This document shows, piece by piece, positions 27,257 to 35,263 of a DNA stretch of 64,000 nt. The first letter of the stretch is position 1, and every line of letters starts with the position of its first letter. Position numbers and translations under genes: made by a program. Below the pieces are notes generated by a model. It ran no database searches and was not told the origin of the DNA. It worked only from the letters and a program-made list of their open reading frames with translations. Location: NCBI GenBank assembly GCA_018195615.1, contig JAGTPG010000002.1:2670501-2734500 (forward strand). Reading direction: 5' to 3'. This DNA is from Streptomyces tuirus (GTDB lineage: Bacteria; Actinomycetota; Actinomycetes; Streptomycetales; Streptomycetaceae).

Positions 27257-28474
27257 TCAGTGGTGCACGGCTTCCGTCTCCTGCGGGACATGGCTCGCCA
27301 CGATCCGCTCGCGCCCGCCGGCCGGCACCGCGCGCCGGTCGACCGCGTAGGCCAGCGACGCCACACCCAGACCGAGTACGGCCAGGACCGCGCCGGCCAG
27401 GGCCGGGGAGGTGACTCCGAAGCCCGCGGCCAGGGCGAGGCCGCCGATCCAGGCGCCTCCGGCGTTGGCCAGGTTGAACGCGGCCTGGTTGGCCGAGGAG
27501 GCCAGGGAGGGGGCCGAGGAGGCCTTCTCCATGACCATGAGCTGGAGCGGGGAGCCGGTGGCGAAGGCCGCCATGCCGAGCAGGATCACGGCGACGGCCG
27601 CGGTGAGCTCCGTGCGCATCAGGACCGGGAACAGCGCCAGGACCGCCACGAGCGAGGTCAGCCCGCCGAACAGCGTGCCCCGCAGGGAGTGGTCGGCCAG
27701 GCGGCCGCCCAGCAGGTTGCCGGCGGTGGCGCCGACGCCGAACAGCGCCAGCAGCAGGGTCACACTGGCGTCGGCGTAGCCGGCGGCGTCGGTGAGCATC
27801 GGCGTGATGTAGCTGTACGCCGCGAAGAGGGCGCCGAAGCCCGCGACGGTCGTGCCGAGCGACAGCCAGACCGGGACGGAGCGCAGGGCGGCGAGTTCGC
27901 CGCGCAGGCCCTTGGCGGTGGCGTGCTCGTGGTCGTGCGGGATGAGGAACGCGAGCGCGGCGATCGCCGCCAGGCCGATGGCGCTGACGCCGAGGAAGGT
28001 CGCCCGCCAGCCCAGCTGCTGTCCCATGAGGGTCGCGACGGGCACACCCACGACGTTCGCGACCGTCAGGCCGAGGAACATCAGGGAGACCGAGCGCGCC
28101 TTGCGCTCCGGGGCGACCATGTTCGTGGCGACCACGGCGCCGACGCCGAAGAAGGCGCCGTGCGGCAGACCGCTCAGGAAGCGGGCGGCCAGCAGCCAGC
28201 CGTTGTCGGGAGCGAGGGCCGACAGCGCGTTGCCCGCGACGAACAGCCCCATCAGCCCGATCAGGACCGTGCGGCGGGACATCCGGGCGGTGACCGCGGC
28301 CAGCAGCGGGGCGCCGATGACGACGCCCAGCGCGTACGCCGACACCAGGTGGCCGGCGCTGGGTATCGAGATGTGCAGGTCGTCCGCGACATCGGGCAGC
28401 AGCCCCATCATCACGAACTCGGTGGTACCGATGCCGAAGGCGCCCACGGCGAGGGCGAGCAGGGCCAGGGGCAT
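27257..28474 (-). CDS. MFS transporter, DHA1-type drug exporter
   Basis: 405 aa, twelve predicted helices. The start MPLALLALAVGAFGIGTTEFVMMGLLP and the loop VTARMSRRTVLIGLMG are typical of the DHA1/CmlR-like proton-coupled exporters. The ATG at 28474 has AAAGG upstream and begins the first helix. Intact. A clean 7-9-7 palindrome (28504-28526) lies 30 bases upstream, so the gene is probably induced by a ligand-responsive repressor, but no regulator gene is adjacent on this strand. Substrate unknown. Confidence 0.9.
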   Translation of the reverse strand: MPLALLALAVGAFGIGTTEFVMMGLLPDVADDLHISIPSAGHLVSAYALGVVIGAPLLAAVTARMSRRTVLIGLMGLFVAGNALSALAPDNGWLLAARFLSGLPHGAFFGVGAVVATNMVAPERKARSVSLMFLGLTVANVVGVPVATLMGQQLGWRATFLGVSAIGLAAIAALAFLIPHDHEHATAKGLRGELAALRSVPVWLSLGTTVAGFGALFAAYSYITPMLTDAAGYADASVTLLLALFGVGATAGNLLGGRLADHSLRGTLFGGLTSLVAVLALFPVLMRTELTAAVAVILLGMAAFATGSPLQLMVMEKASSAPSLASSANQAAFNLANAGGAWIGGLALAAGFGVTSPALAGAVLAVLGLGVASLAYAVDRRAVPAGGRERIVASHVPQETEAVHH

Positions 28475-28503
28475 GAAGAACCTTTCGAGACTTGCTGGGG
28501 ATT

Positions 28504-28526
28504 CGTACTTCGTATGTTCAAGTACG
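28504..28526. promoter_or_regulatory. 7-9-7 palindromic operator upstream of the MFS exporter
   Basis: CGTACTT-N9-AAGTACG, perfect, in a locally AT-rich stretch (ATTCGTACTTCGTATG). The layout suits a MarR-, HxlR- or TetR-class repressor; which one is unknown. Confidence 0.65.
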
Positions 28527-28608
28527 GAACAAAGTCTCGCAGGCGCAGCATTCCGCGAGATGAAGCCTCGGTTGCGGATTCCTGCCGAGCCGACCCTGAC
28601 CTGCGGTT

Positions 28609-29661
28609 TCAGGAACCGCTTGTGGCGACCTTCACACGCGCCGCGATGGGCAGGTGGTCGCTTCCGGTCCTGGGGAGGGTCCACGAGCTCTCCGGCTTCA
28701 GGCCCTTGACCATGATCTGGTCGATGCGCGCCATCGGGAACGACGCCGGCCAGCTGAACCCGAAGCCGTTGCCCGCCGCACCCTGCGTGGAGCGCATCTG
28801 GGAGGTGACGGCGTTCAGCGCGCGGTCGTTCATCGTGCCGTTCAGGTCACCGAGCAGGACGACGTTCTTCAGCGGTTCCTGGGCGATGGCCTCGCCCAGG
28901 AAGTCGGCGCTCCGGTCGCGCTGCCGGGCCGTGAACCCGGCCTCCATCTTCACGCGCACCGACGGCAGGTGGGCGACGTAGACCGCGACCTGTCCGGCCG
29001 GGGCGGTCACGGTGGCGCGCATCGCGCGTGTCCAGCCCATGTCGAGGTCGACGTCGCGCACGTCGCTCAGCGGGTACTTGCTCCACACGCCGACCGTGCC
29101 CTGCACCGAGTGGTACCGGTACGTCGACGCCAGCGCCTTCTCGTACGTCGGGACCGCCTCCGCCGTCAGCTCCTCCAGGGCCAGCACGTCCGCGCCGGAG
29201 GCGGCCACGTCACGGGCGGTACCGGCCGGGTCCGGGTTGTCGGCGTTCACGTTGTGCGTGGCCACGGTGAGGTCGCCGCCGTCGGCGGTCTTGTCGGTGA
29301 GCTGACCGCCGAAGAGGTTCAGCCAGACCACCGACGGCACCACCACGGCGATCAGCGCGATCGCCGATTTGCGGACCAGGGCGAGCACGAGCAGCACCGG
29401 GACGAGGAGACCCAGCCAGGGCAGGAACGTCTCGGTGAGGCTGCCCAGGTTGCCGATGGTGTTGGGAATGCGCGAGTGCAGCAGCATGATCACGGCCAGC
29501 AGCACCGCGCAGGCGGCCACGAACAGACCCCGCCGCCAGATCCGCGGGTCGCTCCGCCAGCCGCCGAGCAGCCGGTCGAACAGGCGCCGAAGCCGGTTTC
29601 CCCGCGGCTCGGGCCCCGAGCCGCCGTTGTCCGTCTCCGTCATGTACGCCTGCTGCGCCAT
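28609..29661 (-). CDS. Membrane-anchored endonuclease/exonuclease/phosphatase-family protein
   Basis: 350 aa. Three helices lie between residues 45 and 120 (LFVAACAVLLAVIMLL; FLPWLGLLVPVLLVLALV; IALIAVVVPSVVWL), then an EEP domain. Active-site motifs: LTVATHNVN, LALEELTAE, VVLLGDLNGTMND, RIDQIMVKG and GSDHLPIAA. The EEP domain is predicted outside the membrane, so a role on phospholipid headgroups or secreted nucleic acids is possible. Its closest relatives are annotated as secreted nucleases. ATG 29661 is used; the ATG six codons later is possible. Confidence 0.9.
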   Translation of the reverse strand: MAQQAYMTETDNGGSGPEPRGNRLRRLFDRLLGGWRSDPRIWRRGLFVAACAVLLAVIMLLHSRIPNTIGNLGSLTETFLPWLGLLVPVLLVLALVRKSAIALIAVVVPSVVWLNLFGGQLTDKTADGGDLTVATHNVNADNPDPAGTARDVAASGADVLALEELTAEAVPTYEKALASTYRYHSVQGTVGVWSKYPLSDVRDVDLDMGWTRAMRATVTAPAGQVAVYVAHLPSVRVKMEAGFTARQRDRSADFLGEAIAQEPLKNVVLLGDLNGTMNDRALNAVTSQMRSTQGAAGNGFGFSWPASFPMARIDQIMVKGLKPESSWTLPRTGSDHLPIAARVKVATSGS

Positions 29662-29840
29662 ACCGTCGCCTCACTGCCTGCCGTGCACACCATCGCCCCC
29701 GTGTCCTTACGACCCTAGGGGATGATCCGTTCCGTTCCCGCCGTCCCTCGACGGCCGTACGGGGGCGAGGACGTCCGAGCCCGCGCGGCGAGTTCCGGTC
29801 GTGCCCGGGGTAAGCGCCCTCTGTGACGAAACGCGCACAC

Positions 29841-30477
29841 TCACCTGGGCCGGGGGGCCTCGGAACTGACGGGGCGTAGGCCTTCGAGGAGGGTGTCGAC
29901 GATCTGTTCGGCGAGGTCGTCGGGGAGGTCGCCGTGCGGGTGGAGGACGGAGCGCAGCAGCATCGGGCCGACGAACAGGTCGTAAAGCAGTTCGATGGCG
30001 ATGTCCGTGCGCAGTTCGCCGTTCTCCTGGCCGCGGCGCAGGACCTCGATGCCGAGCCGGCGGCGCGGGGCGACGACGGTGGTGTGGTAGGCCGTCCAGA
30101 TCTTCGGGCTGCTCTTCATCTGGGCGTGCGCGCTGTGCAGGATCGCCGACGAGCGGTTGGCCAGACCGCGCTGTCGCGCCTGCTCCAGCAGGGCCACGAT
30201 GTCGTCGCGCAGGGAGGTGCCGGGGAGCGGGGGGTCGTCGGGTTCGGCGGCGCGTACTACGTCGACGAAGAGTTCCTCCTTGCCGCTCCAGCGGCGGTAG
30301 ATCGTGGCCTTGCCGACGCCGGCGGTGCGGGCGATGCGCTCGATGGACAGCTCGGCGAGGGGCACGCCCTCCTCCAGGAGCCTCATCACGCCCTCGATGA
30401 TGGCGCGCTCGACGGCCTCGCTTCTGGGGCGGCCCTCGGGGGCCGTCGTGCCGGGGGTGCCTTTCGGCGAGGCTCAC
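29841..30477 (-). CDS. TetR-family repressor, frame break near N-terminus
   Basis: About 212 aa. HTH: LAELSIERIARTAGVGKATIYRRWSG; then a ligand-binding helical domain. The GTG at 30477 (VSLAERH) has GAAGGGA eight bases upstream. The downstream frame GTTAPEGRPRSEAVERAII has no start of its own, so the frame must change in the CCCCC run at 30459-30463 (two bases short, or one extra). It lies 47 bases downstream of the DHA2 exporter stop on the same strand and probably controls it through the palindrome at 32150. Confidence 0.85.
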
Positions 30478-30524
30478 GTCGTTCGTCCCTTCTCCACCAG
30501 GTGTCGCCGCATTCTCGCGCAGGC

Positions 30525-32125
30525 CTACGACCGCGCGTCCGACAGCTCCTTCTCCTCCTCCCCCGTCCGGGGCGCCGGCGGCTTCCCGGGCAGGAACAGG
30601 GCCACGACGACCGCGCCGATCAGCGCGACGCCCGCTCCCCACAGGGCGGTGACGTGCATCGCGTGCAGGAACGCGTCGTAGGCCGGGGTGACCAGGGCCT
30701 CGCCGCGCGGGCCCAGCCTGGCCGCGACGCCGAGGGTGGCCTCGATGGACTCGCCCGCGGTGTGGCGGACGGCCGGGGCAGCGGGCCGAGCTTGTCCTCG
30801 ATGCCCGTGCGGTACGCCGTGGACAGCACCGAGCCGAGCACGGCGATGCCGAGGGCGCCGCCGACCTGCCGGAAGGTGTTGCTGAGCGCGGAGGCGGAGC
30901 CGGCCTTCTCGCGGGGCAGGGCCTGCATGATGACGACGCTGACCGGCGTCATGATGTGCGCCATGCCGGTGCCCATGAGGAAGAAGATCACTTCCAGGAT
31001 CCAGATGGGCGTGTCGGCGTCCAGCGTGGCGAAGGCGGCCAGCATCGCGGCGATGACCAGCATGCCGGCGGTCGTGGTGGCCTTGTTGCCGAAGCGGTCG
31101 ACCAGCAGCCGGGCCCGTGGCGCGAAGATCATCTGGGCGGCGGCCAGCGGCAGCATCAGCAGGCCGGTCTGCAGAGGTGAGTAGCCGCGCACGCTCTGCG
31201 TGTAGAAGACCGAGAAGAAGGTCACGCCCATCAGCGCGAAGAAGACCAGCGCGATGGCGGCGATGGCGGACGAGAAGACCTTGTTCCTGAAGTACGTGAC
31301 GTCGATGGACGGATGGTCGCTGCGCTTCTCGAACACCACGAAGGCGACGAGGACGGCGAGTCCGGCGCCGATCGTCGACAGCACGGTGGCGTCGGTGAAG
31401 TCGGCGAGCTGACCGCCCTTGATGATGCCGTAGACGAGCAGCACCAGTCCGACGACGGAGAGCACGACGCCGACGGGGTCGACGCGGCCGGGGTTCGGAT
31501 CGCGGGAGTCGGGCACCAGCCACAGCATCAGCGCGAGCGCGAGCAGCACGATCGGGACGTTGACGAGGAAGACCGAGCCCCACCAGAAGTGGTCGAGGAG
31601 CACCCCGCCGGTGATGGGCCCGATGGCGATGGCGAGCCCGACACCGCCCGCCCAGATGCCGATGGCCTTCGGCTGCTCCTCGCGCTCGAAGACGTTCATG
31701 AGGACGGCGAGGGTGGCGGGCATGACGAACGCGGCGCCCAGGCCCATCACGGCACGGAACGTGATCAGCTCCCCCGGCGAGCCGGAGAACGCGGCGAACG
31801 CCGAACCGAGGCCGAACACCGCGAGACCGCCGAGCAGCACCTTCTTGCGGCCCAGCCGGTCACCGAGCAGTCCGGCGGTGAACAGCAGGCCCGCGAAGAC
31901 GAGGGTGTAGGCGTTGATCGCCCACTCCAGCTCGCTCTGCGTGGCACCCAGGCCGGTCGGGGCGGGGGTGGAGATCGTCTTGATGGCGACGTTCAGGATC
32001 GAGTTGTCGAGGACGACGATCAGCAGGCTCAGCATCAGCACGCCGAGGATCGCCCAGCGGCGCCGGTGCACCGCTTCCGGTATGCGCGGGCCGATGGGGG
32101 CGGCCGGGTCGGCAGGAGAAGTCAT
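30525..32125 (-). CDS. MFS multidrug exporter, DHA2/EmrB type, one frame break
   Basis: About 533 aa with fourteen predicted helices. MLSLLIVVLDNSILNVAIKT opens helix 1, followed by GDRLGRKKVLLGG (motif A) and GIWAGGVGLAIAIGPITGGVL (motif C). The frame breaks near 30775: GPLP must continue as PAVRHTAGES, so one C is missing. ATG 32125. The upstream palindrome and the downstream TetR gene suggest a self-contained efflux unit. Export substrate unknown. Confidence 0.92.
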
Positions 32126-32149
32126 GCGGTCGAGGGTAGGACCATTGCG

Positions 32150-32168
32150 ATACGAGACCGTCTCGTAT
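32150..32168. promoter_or_regulatory. TetR-type operator at the DHA2 exporter promoter
   Basis: ATACGAGAC-C-GTCTCGTAT, a perfect 9-1-9 palindrome 25-43 bases upstream of the exporter ATG. This is the form of operator bound by many TetR proteins that control their own exporter; the TetR gene at 29841-30477 is the natural candidate. Confidence 0.75.
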
Positions 32169-32338
32169 TGGATTTCTCTTACCGAGAACTTACGCGCGCT
32201 GTGCGATGGAGCGGCCGGAGGCGGACCGGCGGAACTCACAGGGGCTCCCCTAGCCCTCGATGGCACGAGGTGCCACCATGGAACGTGGTCCGGGGACGCC
32301 GTCAGGGCGCCTCGAGATGACGTGTAAGGAGCCGTGCA

Positions 32339-33214
32339 ATGACGCAGCTTCCGGCTGCCCAGACTGCTCAGAAGAAGCCCTCCGACGGCGGCAGGGCACT
32401 CTACGGCGGCAAGGGCACCCGCCGCATCACCGTGCGCGACATCGCCGCGGCCAAGGAGCGGGGCGAGAAGTGGCCCATGCTCACCGCGTACGACGCGATG
32501 ACCGCGTCCGTCTTCGACGAGGCCGGGATCCCGGTCATGCTCGTCGGCGACTCGGCGGGCAACTGCCACCTCGGGTACGAGACGACCGTGCCCGTCACCC
32601 TCGACGAGATGACCATGCTGTCGGCGGCGGTCGTACGGGGCACCTCGCGCGCCCTGATCGTCGGCGACCTGCCCTTCGGCTCCTACCAGGAGGGTCCGGT
32701 GCAGGCGCTGCGCTCGGCGACCCGGCTGGTGAAGGAGGCGGGCGTGCAGGCCGTGAAGCTGGAAGGGGGCGAGCGGTCGCACGAGCAGATCCGGCTGCTC
32801 GTCGAGTCCGGCATCCCGGTCATGGCGCACATCGGGCTGACCCCGCAGTCCGTCAACGCGATGGGCTACCGCGTGCAGGGGCGGGGCGAGGAGGCGGCCC
32901 AGCAGTTGCTGCGCGACGCGAAGGCCGTGCAGGACGCGGGTGCGTTCGCCGTGGTGCTGGAGCTGGTGCCGGCGGAGCTGGCCGCCGAGGTGACGCGGGT
33001 GCTGCACATCCCGACGGTGGGGATCGGGGCGGGTCCCGAGACCGACGCGCAGGTGCTGGTGTGGACCGACATGCTGGGTCTGACCGGTGGGCGGGTGCCG
33101 AAGTTCGTGAAGCAGTACGCGAATCTGCGTGAGGTCATGGGGACCGCGGTGAAGGCGTTCGCCGAGGATGTCGTGGGTGGAACGTTCCCTCTGGAGGAGC
33201 ACTCCGTCCACTAG
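32339..33214 (+). CDS. panB: 3-methyl-2-oxobutanoate hydroxymethyltransferase
   Basis: First committed step of pantothenate synthesis: ketopantoate from alpha-ketoisovalerate and methylene-tetrahydrofolate. 291 aa. Visible: PMLTAYDAMTASVFDEAGIPVMLVGDSAGNC with metal-binding Asp, GYETTVPVTLDEM, VKLEGGERS with the catalytic Glu, HIGLTPQSVN and PTVGIGAGPETDAQVLVW. AAGGAG sits eight bases before the ATG. Single gene with a good terminator. The N-terminal 25 residues (QLPAAQTAQKKPSDGGRAL) are an extension common in actinomycetes. Confidence 0.97.
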   Translation: MTQLPAAQTAQKKPSDGGRALYGGKGTRRITVRDIAAAKERGEKWPMLTAYDAMTASVFDEAGIPVMLVGDSAGNCHLGYETTVPVTLDEMTMLSAAVVRGTSRALIVGDLPFGSYQEGPVQALRSATRLVKEAGVQAVKLEGGERSHEQIRLLVESGIPVMAHIGLTPQSVNAMGYRVQGRGEEAAQQLLRDAKAVQDAGAFAVVLELVPAELAAEVTRVLHIPTVGIGAGPETDAQVLVWTDMLGLTGGRVPKFVKQYANLREVMGTAVKAFAEDVVGGTFPLEEHSVH

Positions 33215-33231
33215 AGCCACTGCGGTACCAC

Positions 33232-33269
33232 GGGCAGCCCGCCGATCTTCCCCGTCGGCGGGCTGTCCC
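33232..33269 (+). terminator. Rho-independent-like terminator of panB
   Basis: GGGCAGCCCGCCGA and TCGGCGGGCTGTCCC pair with one G-T position around a nine-base loop, followed by CCTTTT. Confidence 0.85.
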
Positions 33270-33347
33270 CTTTTGCGCCTGAACCGGCGCCGCTCTCGCG
33301 GACGTGGTTGCTCGCCGTCGTGGTACCTCAATTGATGGTTGCGGTGC

Positions 33348-33411
33348 TCGTCGTCGGGTTGTCGGTGGCTTGTCGGTGATTTGTCGGTGAGGGCTGAGAC
33401 CGTCTGTCTCA
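33348..33411 (+). promoter_or_regulatory. Three 11-bp-phased direct repeats (SARP-like site) before the ABC exporter
   Basis: TTGTCGGTGGC, TTGTCGGTGAT and TTGTCGGTGAG follow one another at 33359, 33370 and 33381; a weaker copy TCGTCGTCGGG precedes them at 33348. Heptamers (TGTCGGT) repeated every 11 bp upstream of a weak -10 are the hallmark of SARP activator sites. A further dyad, TGAGAC-N5-GTCTCA, at 33395-33411 runs into the ATG. A SARP/AfsR-type gene lies at 35264-38543. Confidence 0.7.
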
Positions 33412-34430
33412 TGACGCGAATCGACACACGAACCGGCGGCGCCGCTGTCACCGTGCGGGGGCTGGTGAAGCACTACGGGGAGACCAAGGCGCTGGACGGG
33501 GTCGACCTTGACGTGCGGGAGGGCACCGTGATGGGGGTGCTCGGGCCGAACGGGGCCGGGAAGACCACCCTGGTGCGGATCCTGTCCACCCTGCTGAAGG
33601 CCGACTCGGGGCAGGCGACCGTGGCCGGGTACGACGTCGCACGGCAGCCGCGGCAGCTGCGGCGGGTGATAGGACTCACCGGGCAGTACGCCTCCGTGGA
33701 CGAGAAGCTCTCCGGCTGGGAGAACCTGTACATGATCGGGCGGCTGCTCGACCTGCCCCGCAAGGACGCCCGTACCCGGGCCGACGAGCTGCTGGAGCGC
33801 TTCTCGCTGACCGAGGCGGCCAAGCGGCCGGCGGCGACGTACTCCGGGGGCATGCGGCGGCGGCTGGACCTGGCCGCGTCGATGATCGGACGGCCGGCCG
33901 TGCTGTTCCTGGACGAGCCGACCACCGGGCTCGACCCGCGCACCCGCAACGAGGTGTGGGACGAGGTGAAGCGCATGGTCGGCGACGGGGTCACCGTGCT
34001 GCTCACCACCCAGTACATGGAGGAGGCCGAACAGCTCGCCTCGGAGCTGACGGTCGTCGACCGTGGCCAGGTCATCGCCGGCGGCGCCATCGAGGAGCTG
34101 AAGGCGAAGGTCGGCGGCCGGGCGCTGCGGATCCGCCCGGCCGACCCGACGCGGCTGCGGCCCCTCGCCGGCGCGCTGGACGAGCTGGGGATCACCGGGC
34201 TCGCCACCACGACCGTGGACACCGACCGGGGTGACGTCCTCGTGCCGATCCTCAGCGACGAGCAGCTGACCGCCGTGGTCGGCGCGGTCACCGCGCGCGG
34301 CATCACGCTCTCCTCCATCACCACCGAACTGCCCAGCCTGGACGAGGTGTTCCTGTCCCTCACCGGCCACCGCGCCAGTGCCCCGCAGGACGCCGTGCCC
34401 GCCGAAGACCTTCAGGAGGCCGCCGTATGA
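33411..34430 (+). CDS. ABC transporter ATPase, DrrA-like
   Basis: 339 aa ATPase of the daunorubicin-resistance (DrrA) export type. Walker A GPNGAGKTT, Q-loop GLTGQYASVDEKL, signature YSGGMRRRLDLA, Walker B AVLFLDEPTTGLDP, and the DrrA-type C-terminal extension GITLSSITTELPSLDEVFLSLTGH. ATG 33411 is chosen (MTRIDTRTGG); an in-frame GTG at 33339 would run through the promoter repeats. No SD is visible, so a leaderless message is possible. Its stop overlaps the permease start as ATGA. Together they form an exporter for a small hydrophobic or antibiotic-like compound; substrate unknown. Confidence 0.93.
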   Translation: MTRIDTRTGGAAVTVRGLVKHYGETKALDGVDLDVREGTVMGVLGPNGAGKTTLVRILSTLLKADSGQATVAGYDVARQPRQLRRVIGLTGQYASVDEKLSGWENLYMIGRLLDLPRKDARTRADELLERFSLTEAAKRPAATYSGGMRRRLDLAASMIGRPAVLFLDEPTTGLDPRTRNEVWDEVKRMVGDGVTVLLTTQYMEEAEQLASELTVVDRGQVIAGGAIEELKAKVGGRALRIRPADPTRLRPLAGALDELGITGLATTTVDTDRGDVLVPILSDEQLTAVVGAVTARGITLSSITTELPSLDEVFLSLTGHRASAPQDAVPAEDLQEAAV

Positions 34431-35241
34431 GCGCCGTCACCGTCCACGACGCCGGGCGGACGCCCGTATCTCGCTGCGCGGCCATCTGCGCCACACCGGG
34501 GCCCTGATCCGCCGCAACCTCCTGTGGATCCGCAAGGACCCGGAGTCGATGGCCGACGCGCTGCTGATGCCGGTCATCTTCACCCTGCTGTTCGTGTTCG
34601 TCTTCGGCGGCTCGATCGGGCAGGCGCTGGGCGGCGGGCAGGACCGGTACGTGCAGTACGTGATCCCCGGCATGATCGCGATGATGAGCATGACGCTGTC
34701 CCAGGGCGTCGGCACCGGATTCAGCCAGGACTTCAACTCCGGTGTCATGGACCGCTTCCGGTCCCTGCCGATCGGGCGCGGCTCGGTGCTGTTCGCGAAG
34801 ATCTCGGTGGAGCTGCTGCGGATGCTGTTCGCGACCGCCGTGCTGATGATCGTCGCCGTCGCGGTCGGGTTCGAGATCACGAACTGGCCGGGGCTCTTCG
34901 CGACCGTGGCGCTGTCCACGGCGTTCGCGTCGTCGATCATGTGGGTGTTCCTCACCCTGGGCGTGATCCTGAAGAACGCGCAGTCCGTGCAGGCGATGGG
35001 TTTCCTGGTGCTGTTCCCGCTGCAGTTCGGCTCGTCGATCTTCGCGCCGACGACGTCGATGCCGGGCTGGCTGCAGGCGTTCACCGACTACAACCCGCTG
35101 TCGACGCTGGCGGACGCCGCACGCGGTCTGATGGTGGGCGGGCCGGTCGCGCACGACCTGTGGGTGACGCTCGGCTGGTCGGTGGCGATCACCGCGGTGA
35201 TGGCGCCCGTCGCGATCCACAAGTTCCGCACGAAGAGCTGA
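34427..35241 (+). CDS. ABC-2 type permease, DrrB-like, one frame break
   Basis: About 271 aa, six predicted helices: SMADALLMPVIFTLLFVFVFGG, then YVIPGMIAMMSMTLSQG and later FLVLFPLQFGSSIFAP. ATG 34427 overlaps the ATPase stop. The first codons (MSAVTVHDAG) must shift to reach ADARISLRGHLRHTGALIRRNL, so one G is missing near 34455. Membrane partner of the preceding ATPase. The gene stops 22 bases before the stop of the SARP-type regulator on the opposite strand. Confidence 0.92.
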
Positions 35242-35263
35242 CCGAACGGCACGGATCCGTGTC

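Noticed and set aside
32126..33451. Long frame joining the region opposite panB to the DHA2 exporter
   Set aside because: It is antisense to panB; the exporter start at 32125 lies next to its own operator.
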